In this document: positions 6,461 to 15,406 of the stretch, one piece after another
Layout of the letters: every line of letters begins with the position of its first letter
How positions within the stretch are numbered: the first letter of the stretch is position 1
Origin: JAXGQD01 sp964574395
Lineage (GTDB): Bacteria; Bacillota; Clostridia; Saccharofermentanales; Fastidiosipilaceae
Assembly (NCBI GenBank): GCA_964574395.1
Contig: CAZNNL010000041.1
Span: forward strand, 1 to 16,898
Direction: 5' to 3'
DNA: 16,898 bases
Made by a program: the position numbers and the translations under genes
The notes under the pieces: model-generated
What the model was told of the DNA's origin: nothing
The model's input: the letters and a program-made list of their open reading frames with translations, nothing else
Database searches by the model: none

Positions 6461-7273
6461 TTGAAAATTAAACTGAATACTGGCGCTGAAATGCCGATGG
6501 TCGGCTTAGGGCTTTACAAAACAAATACGCCCGAAGAAATGCAAGAAACGATTCAGGCTGCTTTTGCCGAGGGCTATCGTCTGCTTGACACCGCTGCGAT
6601 GTACCAAAACGAACTAGAGCTGGGGGCAGCCATCAAGCAAACTGAAATTGCACGCGAGGAGATTTTTGTTACGACTAAAGTTTGGAACGAAGCACAACGC
6701 GGTGGTTTGGTGCGTGAAGCCTTTGAGGAAAGTCTCAGACGTCTCGATATGGCGTATGTGGACTTGTTGCTCATCCATTGGCCTGTCAGAGAGAAGACGG
6801 TAGAAACCTGGGCGATTTTGGAGGATATTTTTACGGAGGGTTTGGCAAAAGCAATCGGTGTCGCGAATTTCCTCGCGGCCGACCTTGAAACCATCAAAAT
6901 GTATGGCAAAATCCAGCCCGCCGTCAATCAAATTGAACTGCATCCACGCCTGAATCAAAGGGAGCTGCAGCGGTTTTGCCAAGAACAAGGTATAGTTGTG
7001 CAAGCCCATTCCACCATTATGCGTGGTCGCTTGCTGGATAATGAATTGCTCAATTCGATAGGCGAACATTACGGTAAGACTTCGACGCAGGTGATTTTGA
7101 GATGGCAATTGCAGAATCAAGTTGCCGTTATTCCAAAATCTTCGAAGCCAGAACGGCTCAAAGAGAATATGGACATTTTTGATTTTGAGTTGAACGAAGT
7201 TGAAATGGCAGCGATTGACGCTTTAAATAACGGTGAAAGATGTTGCGCCGACCCATTGAATTTTGATTTTTAG
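6461..7273 (+). CDS. Aldo/keto reductase
   Basis: NADPH-dependent reductase of carbonyl compounds; 270 aa with the usual TIM-barrel order. The catalytic tetrad is complete: D43 and Y48 (LDTAAMY), K73 (TTKVW) and H106 (LLIHWP). VNQIELHP (155-162) and IPKSSKPERLKEN (224-236) match the cofactor-binding strand and loop. It resembles the 2,5-diketo-gluconate/glyoxal reductase branch (YtbE, YvgN, DkgA types); the natural substrate cannot be read from sequence. The start is TTG at 6461, supported by GAGGAG 7 nt upstream and by the family-typical opening of about 10 residues before MPMVGLG. It is in line with metA (17-nt gap) and nnr (25-nt gap). Confidence 0.93.
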   Translation: MKIKLNTGAEMPMVGLGLYKTNTPEEMQETIQAAFAEGYRLLDTAAMYQNELELGAAIKQTEIAREEIFVTTKVWNEAQRGGLVREAFEESLRRLDMAYVDLLLIHWPVREKTVETWAILEDIFTEGLAKAIGVANFLAADLETIKMYGKIQPAVNQIELHPRLNQRELQRFCQEQGIVVQAHSTIMRGRLLDNELLNSIGEHYGKTSTQVILRWQLQNQVAVIPKSSKPERLKENMDIFDFELNEVEMAAIDALNNGERCCADPLNFDF

Positions 7274-7298
7274 CAGGAACTGAGGAACGAAGAAATCC

Positions 7299-8942
7299 AT
7301 GCAGACTTTGTCTAGAGCCGCCCAACAACGTTTAGATGCACAAGCAGAAGCCGCGGGTATCCCCGGTCTAATTCTGATGGAGCGTGCGGGTTCGGCGGTA
7401 GCGGATTATATTATTGACCACTACGAAGAAGATTTTGTGGTGCATGTCTTTTGTGGCATTGGCAAAAATGCAGGTGACGCATACGTCGTCGCACGCATTT
7501 TGGCTGCCTATTTGTTCGAAGTGCATGTTTGGGAAATGGAGCCGCTAGCGGCACGAAAATCTGAATTGGCGCGTTCCGATAGTGGTGTGATGCGCAAGGC
7601 TTTGCGAGGCATGGGTGTTGAACCGAAATCCGTGAGTGCGTTTTTGCAAAAAGTAAAATCTAAGCAAATCGATTTTATCGCAGGCCAAACGGAAGCCATC
7701 GCTGTGGATGGTTTGCTTGGAACGGGTTATGACACGAACAGACCTTTGGACGAAAAATGGGCTGAACTGTGCGTGACTATAAACATGCTCCGAAGCGAAA
7801 GCTATCTACGTGTAATTTCCATCGACATTCCCACAGGTGTCGATGCGACTACAGCATTAGTCGATCCTCATGCATTGTATGCTGATATTACAATTACTTT
7901 CGAAAACGTCAAAACGGGCTTGGTTTCCTATCCCGGCGTCGTGCACAGTAAAAAAACAATTGATGTTCCACTCGGCTTAAGTCCCCATTTCATAGAGTCA
8001 TTTTGGCAAAACGAACCCCAAACCATCGAATGCCCGGACTATTTCGACATAGCCCAACTCTTACCCGCAAGGCTCGCGGAGTCCCACAAAGGTAGCTTTG
8101 GCAAAAGTCTTGCTATCTGTGGCAGCCCAGGTATGGCGGGGGCAGCGGTTCTAGCTGCCAACGCAGCCATGCAATCCGGCCTCGGCTTATTGACCGCCTT
8201 GGTTCCCGCAGCGATTTACGACGCTTGTTTAAAGGCTGCCCCAGCCGTAATGTGGACTATCATGGCTGAAGATGAAGCAGAACTTGGCCAACAAATTGAT
8301 GAACTGATGCAAGATAAATCGTCCATACTGTTTGGTTCTGGTTCGGCACAGCTCGCAGAATCAAGCCTGCGCTTGTTACTTACAAAACTGCAAGAAGCAG
8401 AAGCGCCACTTGTTTTAGATGCCGCTGCGCTAAATTATTTGGCCAAAGAGCGTGATTTTGCCAATAGCTTTTTTGAAAAACGTGTAGCAGCGACTATGCT
8501 GACGCCCCATCCAGGTGAATTCGCGCGTCTGGCACCAGATCTCGCACATGACGACATAAGTCGCATAAGCCAAGCCCAGACTTTGGCAGAACGATACCAA
8601 GCCACAGTTGTGCTAAAAGGTATGGCGACAGTGGTCTCTGCACCTGGGCAAAACACCAGCATCAACAGCAGTGGCAACAACGGCATGGCCAAAGCCGGCA
8701 CCGGAGATGTTCTGGCAGGCATGATTTTAGCCTTCACCGCTCTACCACGCATGGATGTATTTTCTGCCGTCAAACTTGCTGTCTACGCACATGGACTGAC
8801 AGCAGATTTAATCATGAAAACCACAACAGTCTTCGCAGTCAGCGCCGAGAGCATGGTCAAACAAATTCCTGAAGCGCTTGAAATGCTCAGTCATCCAGAA
8901 GAAGTCTTGATGGCTTTATTAGAACCTGACGAGACGGAATAA
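7299..8942 (+). CDS. nnr: Bifunctional NAD(P)H-hydrate epimerase/dehydratase
   Basis: Repairs damaged NADHX/NADPHX: the N-terminal YjeF-type domain (about 1-230) epimerises the hydrates and the C-terminal ribokinase-like domain (about 245-530) dehydrates the S form using ADP. 547 aa, slightly longer than typical. N-terminal marks are GIGKNAGDA (53-61), DGLLGTG (137-143) and IDIPTGVD (175-182). C-terminal marks are KGSFGK (264-269), TPHPGE (402-407), LKG (439-441) and GNNGMAKAGTGDVLAG (459-474) with catalytic D470. Several motifs depart from the usual form: GKNAGDA for GNNGGDG, LDAAAL for LDADAL, and FGSGSA where a GPG loop is common. The start is modestly supported (TGAGGA about 12 nt upstream). 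The next gene is alr, a frequent partner in Firmicutes. Confidence 0.93.
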   Translation: MQTLSRAAQQRLDAQAEAAGIPGLILMERAGSAVADYIIDHYEEDFVVHVFCGIGKNAGDAYVVARILAAYLFEVHVWEMEPLAARKSELARSDSGVMRKALRGMGVEPKSVSAFLQKVKSKQIDFIAGQTEAIAVDGLLGTGYDTNRPLDEKWAELCVTINMLRSESYLRVISIDIPTGVDATTALVDPHALYADITITFENVKTGLVSYPGVVHSKKTIDVPLGLSPHFIESFWQNEPQTIECPDYFDIAQLLPARLAESHKGSFGKSLAICGSPGMAGAAVLAANAAMQSGLGLLTALVPAAIYDACLKAAPAVMWTIMAEDEAELGQQIDELMQDKSSILFGSGSAQLAESSLRLLLTKLQEAEAPLVLDAAALNYLAKERDFANSFFEKRVAATMLTPHPGEFARLAPDLAHDDISRISQAQTLAERYQATVVLKGMATVVSAPGQNTSINSSGNNGMAKAGTGDVLAGMILAFTALPRMDVFSAVKLAVYAHGLTADLIMKTTTVFAVSAESMVKQIPEALEMLSHPEEVLMALLEPDETE

Positions 8943-8957
8943 GTAGGGGGAATAAGA

Positions 8958-10148
8958 ATGCGTCCTAAAAATTATATTATTAATCGCTCTTGGGCAGAGG
9001 TAAACTTAGATGCGATAGCCCAAAACATCCAAGCCATTCGCAAAATGACCTGGAAAAGCACAGAAATAATGGCAGTCGTCAAAGCCGATGCCTACGGTCA
9101 CGGTGTAGCGCACGTCGCCAACACCTTGCTGGAAAATGGTGCTGACCGCCTGGCCGTCTCGCTCATCGATGAAGGCATAGAGCTAAGGCAGATGGGCATA
9201 AAAGCCCCAATCTTGATATTGAGCTATTCGGACCCCAGACGCGCGCACGAGATTGTCAAATATCGCCTGACGCAAACGGTCTACTCGTGTGACTTAATCA
9301 ATGCGTTGGATGAAGCAGCTGCTTATCTAGGGCAAGTCGCACCTGTGCATGTCAAGATTGACACGGGCATGGGGCGTGTTGGACTAGTCGCAGGTTTCGA
9401 TTCCGTAAACGACATCAAGGCTATTAATAGCTTGCCTCACGTTACGGTTGAAGGTGTTTTCACGCACTTTGCAACTGCGGACGAAGAAGATACGAAGTAT
9501 ATCAGAAAGCAGTTTGACCGCTTCATTACTATATGTACGGAATTAGAAAAAGCAGGCGTCTATGTGCCAATAAAACACTGTTGTAATAGTGCGGCGACTT
9601 TACGATTTCCAGAAATGCACTTAGATATGGTGCGACCAGGTTTGATTTTGTATGGTTTATTGCCGGCAAACTGTGAGGCTTTTGCCAGCAACTTTAGGCC
9701 CGCCATGAGTGTTAAATCGAATATCATCATGTCCAAAACATTGGCTGCAGGTCAGTCCATCAGTTATGGATCCAAGTTCACGACGGAACGCGAAAGCCAC
9801 ATTGCGACGGTGCCGATTGGTTATGCCGATGGCTACATGCGCGTTATGAGCGGTAAGGCGAAGGCGCTGATAAGTGGCGTAGAAGTGCCCGTTGTTGGCA
9901 GTATCTGTATGGACAGTTGCATGATGGATGTGACGGAAATCGACCCGGCGCCCCAATTAGGCGATGAAGTCGTGCTTTTTGGACATCAAATGGACAAGAA
10001 TGGAAAAATCCACGTTTTACCCATAGAGTCTCTTGCAGATTGGGCCGGCACCATTAATTACGAAATTACTTGTCTTGTTGGCAAAAGGGTCCCCCGCGTC
10101 TACTTAAGCCACGGCAGCATAGTCGACATCACTTCAAAAATTTGGTAA
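8958..10148 (+). CDS. alr: Alanine racemase
   Basis: PLP enzyme that interconverts L- and D-alanine for peptidoglycan; 396 aa. The PLP lysine is K42 in VVKADAYGHG, and the second catalytic base is Y289 in GYADGY. KIDTGMGRVG (133-142), the CNSAA segment (209-213), RPGLILYG (226-233) and SICMDSCMMD (about 315-325) match the two-domain fold, with an alpha/beta barrel followed by a C-terminal beta domain. AGGGGG-like sequence (8945-8950) sits 7 nt before the ATG. It follows nnr by 15 nt, a conserved pairing. In many Firmicutes acpS precedes this pair; it does not here. Confidence 0.97.
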   Translation: MRPKNYIINRSWAEVNLDAIAQNIQAIRKMTWKSTEIMAVVKADAYGHGVAHVANTLLENGADRLAVSLIDEGIELRQMGIKAPILILSYSDPRRAHEIVKYRLTQTVYSCDLINALDEAAAYLGQVAPVHVKIDTGMGRVGLVAGFDSVNDIKAINSLPHVTVEGVFTHFATADEEDTKYIRKQFDRFITICTELEKAGVYVPIKHCCNSAATLRFPEMHLDMVRPGLILYGLLPANCEAFASNFRPAMSVKSNIIMSKTLAAGQSISYGSKFTTERESHIATVPIGYADGYMRVMSGKAKALISGVEVPVVGSICMDSCMMDVTEIDPAPQLGDEVVLFGHQMDKNGKIHVLPIESLADWAGTINYEITCLVGKRVPRVYLSHGSIVDITSKIW

Positions 10149-10215
10149 GACGATTCAGCGCGCTTTTGAGATGGATAGATAACAAAGACTGTGATTATTA
10201 GTCAAAGGGAATTTA

Positions 10216-10824
10216 ATGCAATCAAAATTTAATTGGCAGATTAACTATGCCAAAGCAGAACACGCTACTGAGATATTGGAATTGATGCGCGAGGGCATGT
10301 CTTTTTACGCCACGCAATCAGGCCTTAGTTTTGAAATTGCTGAAACGCAGCTGAGTGCTCTAAATGAAACGCTCGGAACGGTGGAAGGGGATATCGCTAA
10401 AGGTTCAGTTCTAGTGGTTTGTTCCGATAAGCAAGTGGTCGCTTCTTTGCGCCTCAAAGAACTACCGCCTCAGCTCGGCGATGCTATCGTTTTAGCGGGT
10501 GAGCGTGAGGAAGCCTCAGAACGCCTAAGCTTGGAATCATCACCTGTGGCGAGCGTCACTTCCTTACCATCTTACGACCCAAGAGCGTATTATTTACTCA
10601 CGCGTTTCGCAGTTGCTCAAAAATTTAGAGCGAGTGGCATTGGTGCTGCGCTGGTGCGCACCTCATTTGAATATGCGGCTCTCAATGATAAGAAAGGAAT
10701 CTTTCTGTACACGGCAGTTGAAAACAGCTCATTGCTTAATTTCTACCGTTCTTTTGGTTTTCAGGTCCAAAGCGTCTCCAGCACACGTGGCTATCCGCGG
10801 GCACTGTTGTTTGCTCCATGTTAA
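10216..10824 (+). CDS. GNAT-family N-acetyltransferase
   Basis: Predicted acetyl-CoA-dependent acetyltransferase of unknown acceptor; 202 aa. The acetyl-CoA-binding motif A is at about 128-147: a beta strand RFAV followed by QKFRASGIGAAL. The later ENSSLLNFYRSFGF (169-182) matches motif B. An unusual stretch at about 85-125, rich in Glu, Ser and Pro, separates the first strands from motif A. AAAGGGA lies 5 nt before the ATG. It follows alr with a 67-nt gap, so it may share the transcript or have its own weak start. It converges with the arginine operon, but nothing in it points to glutamate as acceptor. Confidence 0.85.
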   Translation: MQSKFNWQINYAKAEHATEILELMREGMSFYATQSGLSFEIAETQLSALNETLGTVEGDIAKGSVLVVCSDKQVVASLRLKELPPQLGDAIVLAGEREEASERLSLESSPVASVTSLPSYDPRAYYLLTRFAVAQKFRASGIGAALVRTSFEYAALNDKKGIFLYTAVENSSLLNFYRSFGFQVQSVSSTRGYPRALLFAPC

Positions 10825-10886
10825 TTTAGGCAAAACGACTCTCCTGCAGTGGTCCTTTTATGATTTAAGCAATTAGACGGTTTAAT

Positions 10887-11079
10887 CATTGGCAAAAAAA
10901 CAGCTTGTGCGAAGAAGCTAAGGCAAAAGCCCCTAAAAATTGACAATAAAACAGCTTGTGCGATAGAAAAGGGCTCTTTTGACCCAAAATCCGCTTATAT
11001 TCGGCATACAAGCTGCATTTTTGACGAAAATCACGGTCAAATGCAAATTTTCGGCGTACAAGCTGCTTTTTTGCCAATG
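10887..11079. repeat. Interrupted palindrome made of four copies of a 24-25-nt unit
   Basis: Two plus-oriented copies (10889-10913 and 10940-10964) share TTG-CAA-AAAACAGCTTGTGCGA with two internal differences. Two inverted copies (11002-11025 and 11052-11075) share CGGC-TACAAGCTGC. Repeat periods are 51 and 50 bp. The outermost arms, 10887-10910 and 11056-11079, pair at 22 of 24 positions. The element fills the gap between the convergent gnat and argF genes and could act as a two-way terminator or a mobile-type intergenic repeat. The minus-strand ORF across it is a repeat artefact. Confidence 0.8.
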
Positions 11080-11108
11080 GATGTGCACAAACGACAATTT
11101 CGCGCAAC

Positions 11109-12026
11109 TCACCCCAACAACGTTGCTAAAACAGCCTTTTGAGCGTGCAGACGATTTTCAGCTTCGTCGAATATGCGGCTTTGCGGGCCTTCCAATACTT
11201 CATCACTAACTTCAAAGCCACGGTAGGCGGGGAGACAATGCAGGAAAATGGCGGAAGGCTTGGCCAATTGCATCAATGCTTGATCGACCGTAAAGCCTTC
11301 AAATTGTCGCACACGACTAGCCTTGTCACTCTCCTTCCCCATGCTCACCCAGGTATCTGTATACACAATATCAGCATTTTCGACGGCTTCTCTTGGATCA
11401 GAAGTGATGATGACCTTTGAACCCGAAATTTCCGCAGCCTTTAAGGCGTTTTTTGTGCATTGTCTGTCTGGCAAAAAGTCTGGCGGCGTCGCCACCGCAA
11501 TATCCATTGCAACCTTCGAACAACCGTGCATCAATGAGTTGGTCATATTGTTGCCATCACCAATATACGCCAGCTTCAAGCCCTGCAGACTACCGAATTC
11601 TTCGCGAATGGTCTGTAAATCAGCCAAAACCTGACAAGGATGTAGTAAGTCGGTTAACGCATTTATGACAGGTACCGAGCTGTGTGCTGCTAACTCTACA
11701 ACATCGCTATGACTGTATGTCCGAATAATAATCCCGTCTAGGTAACGCGATAAAACTCTGGCAGTATCGGAAATCGTTTCTCCGCGCCCCAGCTGGATGT
11801 CATGAGAAGAAAGCGAAAGCGCATGTCCACCTAGCTGAAACATGCCTACTTCAAAGGAAACACGCGTACGTGTGGATGATTTTGAAAAAATCATGCCCAA
11901 TGTTTTGCCAGCCAAAAGAGGATGCGCCACCCCCGCATATTGCTCTGCCTTTAAACGGTCGGCGAAATCCAAATATTCTATAATTTGTTCCTGACTGAAG
12001 TCATTTAAACTAAGAAGATCTTTCAT
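11109..12026 (-). CDS. argF: Ornithine carbamoyltransferase
   Basis: Makes citrulline from ornithine and carbamoyl phosphate; 305 aa. The carbamoyl-phosphate loop STRTR is at 51-55, HPCQ at 129-132, the ornithine-binding DTWVSMG at 224-230, and HCLPAYRG with the catalytic Cys-Leu-Pro at 263-270. Its start overlaps the end of argD by 17 nt, with GGAGGAG (minus strand, 12034-12040) 7 nt upstream, so translation is probably coupled. It is the last gene of the argCBDF operon; argG and argH are not in the window. The anabolic form is favoured by this operon position. Confidence 0.97.
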   Translation of the reverse strand: MKDLLSLNDFSQEQIIEYLDFADRLKAEQYAGVAHPLLAGKTLGMIFSKSSTRTRVSFEVGMFQLGGHALSLSSHDIQLGRGETISDTARVLSRYLDGIIIRTYSHSDVVELAAHSSVPVINALTDLLHPCQVLADLQTIREEFGSLQGLKLAYIGDGNNMTNSLMHGCSKVAMDIAVATPPDFLPDRQCTKNALKAAEISGSKVIITSDPREAVENADIVYTDTWVSMGKESDKASRVRQFEGFTVDQALMQLAKPSAIFLHCLPAYRGFEVSDEVLEGPQSRIFDEAENRLHAQKAVLATLLG

Positions 12027-13218
12027 GCATGCACTCCTCCAAAGCCTTTACGAATACATCAATCGCATCTTCATCAATGATTAAGGGTGGTAAAAGTCGC
12101 ACCGTATGTTCACCAATCGCATTGACCAAAACCCCTTTTTCCTGTAAGGCAAGTTTCAAAGCCTGGGCATCAAAGTCCTGACTTTCAATTCCGAGCATCA
12201 AGCCAAAACCGCGAATTTCTAAGTTGATGTGAAGACGTTCTGCCATGGCTTCCATTGCAGAGCGGAAATATTCGCCTATGTTTTCGGCATTTTCTATTAA
12301 TCCTAAACGGAAAATTTCATCTAAGACGGCAAGTCCTGCGCTACACGCTAAGGGGTTGCCGCCAAAAGTAGTGCCATGGTCGCCCGGAGCGAAAGCCTCG
12401 GCCACCTTTGCGCTTGCTAGGCAAACACCGATGGGGACGCCGCCGGCTAATCCTTTTGCCAAGGTTAATACATCAGGCTTAACTTCGTACAATTGCGCGG
12501 CCGTAAACGTCCCACAACGTCCCATGCCACTTTGTATTTCGTCTATCACGAGCAAAACACCGTGTTCTTTGCATAAGGCGGCGGCTTCCTGGACGTATTC
12601 ATAATCAAGTGGATGTATGCCGCTTTCGCCTTGAATGAGTTCTAGCATGAGTGCGCCAACATTTTCGTTCAGTGAAGCTTTCAACGCCTCTATGTCATTG
12701 AATGGCAGGTAAGAGAAGCCTTCAGGCAGGGGAGCATAGGCTTTGTTGTACTTGGGCTGACCGGTGGCTGTAATGGTAGCCAGCGTGCGCCCGTGGAAAG
12801 ATTGTTCAGCACTCAGGATGCCTTTGCGCGGTTTACCTTGTTTGTAAAAATATGCACGAACCAATTTGATAGCTGCTTCATTCGCCTCTGCTCCGGAGTT
12901 TCCAAAGAATGCCTTGTCCATACCTGTCAGCTCACAAAGCCGTTTCGCTAATTCGGCTTGCGCAGCGTTGAAATACAAATTCGAGCAGTGGATGAGCTTG
13001 CTGGCCTGCTCGGAAATAGCATCTACGAGTGCAGCGTTATTGTGTCCCAAGACGTTGACTGCAATGCCGCCAAGCATGTCGAGGTACTTTTGACCATCCG
13101 TATCGTAAACGTAAACACCTTCGCCGTGATCCAAGACAATGCCGGCACGAGCACCAAAAGTGTTCATGTAAAATTTTTTATCTAAACTTATAGTGGTTTC
13201 TTTCACTTGTTCTGACAT
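12010..13218 (-). CDS. argD: Acetylornithine aminotransferase
   Basis: Class III PLP transaminase that converts N-acetylglutamate semialdehyde to N-acetylornithine (step 4 of arginine synthesis); 402 aa. GNSGAEANEAAIK (106-118), FHGRT (141-145), the PLP-ring Asp in VIDEIQSGMGR (224-234) and the Schiff-base lysine K255 in LAKGLAGG are all present. GGGAGGAG precedes the ATG closely. It lies 18 nt after argB and overlaps argF. ArgD enzymes often also serve in lysine synthesis (succinyl-diaminopimelate); this cannot be judged here. Confidence 0.97.
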   Translation of the reverse strand: MSEQVKETTISLDKKFYMNTFGARAGIVLDHGEGVYVYDTDGQKYLDMLGGIAVNVLGHNNAALVDAISEQASKLIHCSNLYFNAAQAELAKRLCELTGMDKAFFGNSGAEANEAAIKLVRAYFYKQGKPRKGILSAEQSFHGRTLATITATGQPKYNKAYAPLPEGFSYLPFNDIEALKASLNENVGALMLELIQGESGIHPLDYEYVQEAAALCKEHGVLLVIDEIQSGMGRCGTFTAAQLYEVKPDVLTLAKGLAGGVPIGVCLASAKVAEAFAPGDHGTTFGGNPLACSAGLAVLDEIFRLGLIENAENIGEYFRSAMEAMAERLHINLEIRGFGLMLGIESQDFDAQALKLALQEKGVLVNAIGEHTVRLLPPLIIDEDAIDVFVKALEECMHERSS

Positions 13219-13236
13219 GACCTTCTCCTCCCGAAT

Positions 13237-14196
13237 TTATAGCTTCTCTCCCGGATGGTAAGGTCTTCGGTACTTGGCCAACATGGTGCCAATACCTTTG
13301 TGCGTGAAGATTTCAAGTAGTAAACAATGGGGAATACGCCCGTCGATAATATGGGCACGATTCACGCCGCGCTCCAAGACATCCAGACACGACATGACTT
13401 TAGGTATCATGCCACCGGAAATTTCACCGGAATCTATCATGTTCTCTACTTCGGTCTTAGTCAGCACGTGTAATATGGTTTCCGAACCATCCGGCAAAAT
13501 GCGCTTAACCCCACTGACGTCTGTCAATGTAATCAATTTTTCTGCACCCATAGCAGCGGCTACTTCTGCAGCCACGGTATCGGCATTGATATTGTAAGAT
13601 TGGCCCTGGCTATCAATACCAATAGGCGCAATGACGGAAATATAATTCGCTTGGTTCAAAGTAAGCAAAAGCTTGGTGCTGACATGGGTTATTTCTCCAA
13701 CAAAACCGTAGTCAATTGCTTCACCATTTTTCGTGCGCTTGATTGGACGACATTGCAGCAAACCGCCGTCAATTCCGCATAAACCAATCGCTTTAGCTCC
13801 TTGCTTCTGCAATCTAGCGACAATGTCCTTGTTGGTCCGACCAGCCAGAACCATCTGTGCCACATCCATCGTATCTTGTTTCGTGACGCGCAAGCCGTCG
13901 ATAAACTCAGATTCAATATCCAAGCGGTCAAGCATATGGTTGATATCCGGACCACCACCGTGCACTAAAATGAGATTGATGCCAATGAATTTCAAGAGCG
14001 TGATGTCGGCCATAACGGCACTTTTTAGTGTTTCGTCAAGCATGGCGCTGCCGCCGTATTTGATGACCACCGTTTTGCCAGCCAAACTCTGAATATAAGG
14101 CAAGGCCTCAATCAATATTTGGGCTTTGATGTGTTCGTCTAATTGCGATATGTCGACGAATTCTGACACGGAAGCTTCCTTGTTTTTTTCAGACAT
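13237..14196 (-). CDS. argB: Acetylglutamate kinase, N-terminally extended (arginine-inhibited type)
   Basis: Phosphorylates N-acetylglutamate (step 2 of arginine synthesis); 319 aa from ATG 14196. KYGGSAM (46-52), HGGGPDIN (79-86), NADTVAAEVA (204-213) and GGMIPK (261-266) form the amino-acid kinase active site. The leading helix (about 15-40, ending EALPYIQSLAGK) is the feature of hexameric kinases that are feedback-inhibited by arginine, so control by the end product is inferred. A TTG at 14226 would extend it by 10 residues and overlap argC, but it has no good ribosome binding site, whereas GGAAGG lies 7 nt upstream of 14196. Confidence 0.96.
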   Translation of the reverse strand: MSEKNKEASVSEFVDISQLDEHIKAQILIEALPYIQSLAGKTVVIKYGGSAMLDETLKSAVMADITLLKFIGINLILVHGGGPDINHMLDRLDIESEFIDGLRVTKQDTMDVAQMVLAGRTNKDIVARLQKQGAKAIGLCGIDGGLLQCRPIKRTKNGEAIDYGFVGEITHVSTKLLLTLNQANYISVIAPIGIDSQGQSYNINADTVAAEVAAAMGAEKLITLTDVSGVKRILPDGSETILHVLTKTEVENMIDSGEISGGMIPKVMSCLDVLERGVNRAHIIDGRIPHCLLLEIFTHKGIGTMLAKYRRPYHPGEKL

Positions 14197-14203
14197 GTGT
14201 TTT

Positions 14204-14209
14204 CCTTCC
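14204..14209 (-). promoter_or_regulatory. Ribosome binding site deciding the argB start
   Basis: On the minus strand, GGAAGG ends 7 nt before ATG 14196. This favours a 319-aa ArgB over a 329-aa form starting with TTG at 14226 inside argC. Confidence 0.75.
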
Positions 14210-14215
14210 TTTACT

Positions 14216-15295
14216 TTATACGGCAAAAATAATTCCCGCTAACCCATCCGTTTCTGGGTAACCCGCTAATATGTTGAGAGACTGGACTGCTTGAGTCGCT
14301 GCCCCCTTACCTAGGTTATCCTGCACTGCGATTACTTTTATTAAACCGGAATCAGGGTCGAAAACAGGACAAATATCAATATAGTTACTTCCTCGTACCG
14401 AAGATACGTGAGGCAAAACCCCCGGCTTCATTACGCGCACGAAACCATCGTATTTGTAATACGACTCATAGAGTGCTGCTAAGCTTTCGTTAGAATATGT
14501 CTTCGCTTTCCCATTCATGGTAAATGTTTTTCCGAGCGGACGCGCATAAGCCGTTACCATCATGCCACGTTTGAAGGGCGCGAGATGTGGAGTAAAGGCC
14601 AGTTTAATAGGCTTCTCTGAAAGTTTGGACAGTTCTTGTGTTATCTCGGGTAGATGGCGATGTCCCACAACACCATAGGCTTGAAAATCCTCGGCTATCT
14701 CACAGAAGCTGTATTCTACTGAAGCTTTTCGACCGGCACCGCTTACACCTGATACGGCATCAGCGATTAAGGTTTGGGTATCAACGATCTGCATTTTAAG
14801 CAAGGGGGCGAGAGCAAGAATGGTGCAAGTAGGGTAACAGCCTGGATTGGCAATGAGTTTAGCATCACGCAATTGTGCACGATAAAGTTCAGGTAGGCCA
14901 TACACTGCTGTCTTTAATAATTTTGGGGCAGGGTGCTTTAAGGCGTAGGCTTTTTCATACACTTTCACGTTGTCAAAACGAAAGTCGCCACTGTGGTCAA
15001 GTACACTGATGCCTTTTGCCAAAAGTTGTGGAACATATTCAGACGACACGCCATGGGGCAGAGCAGTCACAACGATGTCACAAGAGGCGGCTATTGTTTC
15101 AATATCGATAGCAGACAGCGGCATGTCACAAAGTCCTTTAAAGACGGGGTAAATATCTGAAAACAATTTCCCACTATAGGTTTGGGAACTGAGATAGTTT
15201 AATCTGAATCCTGGATGCGCCATCAGCACGCGGACAAGTTCAACACCGACATAGCCGGTAGCACCAATAATACCCACTCGCAATTTTTGATTCAT
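14216..15295 (-). CDS. argC: N-acetyl-gamma-glutamyl-phosphate reductase
   Basis: NADPH-dependent reduction of N-acetylglutamyl phosphate to the semialdehyde (step 3 of arginine synthesis); 359 aa. The Rossmann start GIIGATGYVG is at 8-17, the catalytic cysteine is C153 in NPGCYPT, and GHRHLPEI (211-218) supplies the conserved histidines. SGAGRK (186-191) is also typical. GGAGG lies 5 nt before the ATG. It is first in the argCBDF operon; argB begins 19 nt after its stop. argJ, which often sits between argC and argB in bacteria with the acetyl-recycling pathway, is absent here. Confidence 0.97.
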   Translation of the reverse strand: MNQKLRVGIIGATGYVGVELVRVLMAHPGFRLNYLSSQTYSGKLFSDIYPVFKGLCDMPLSAIDIETIAASCDIVVTALPHGVSSEYVPQLLAKGISVLDHSGDFRFDNVKVYEKAYALKHPAPKLLKTAVYGLPELYRAQLRDAKLIANPGCYPTCTILALAPLLKMQIVDTQTLIADAVSGVSGAGRKASVEYSFCEIAEDFQAYGVVGHRHLPEITQELSKLSEKPIKLAFTPHLAPFKRGMMVTAYARPLGKTFTMNGKAKTYSNESLAALYESYYKYDGFVRVMKPGVLPHVSSVRGSNYIDICPVFDPDSGLIKVIAVQDNLGKGAATQAVQSLNILAGYPETDGLAGIIFAV

Positions 15296-15406
15296 GATTA
15301 CCTCCGTCCAGAAGTTAAAATAGTCTTCTGAAGCTACTTATTATAAATAGAGAATATATAGCTTTCTTACAATGAAAATATTATAGATGAAAATTGTCGG
15401 TATTTG

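Noticed and set aside
10216..10824. GNAT protein as the missing N-acetylglutamate synthase
   Set aside because: It is next to the arg genes but on the opposite strand, and nothing beyond the generic acetyl-CoA motif supports glutamate as acceptor.
10886..11107. Minus-strand 73-aa ORF with repeated SHKLF-CQ motifs
   Set aside because: It is the translation of the palindromic repeat units, without a ribosome binding site.
14197..14226. Ten-residue N-terminal extension of ArgB from a TTG
   Set aside because: It would start inside argC without a good ribosome binding site; ATG 14196 has GGAAGG 7 nt upstream.
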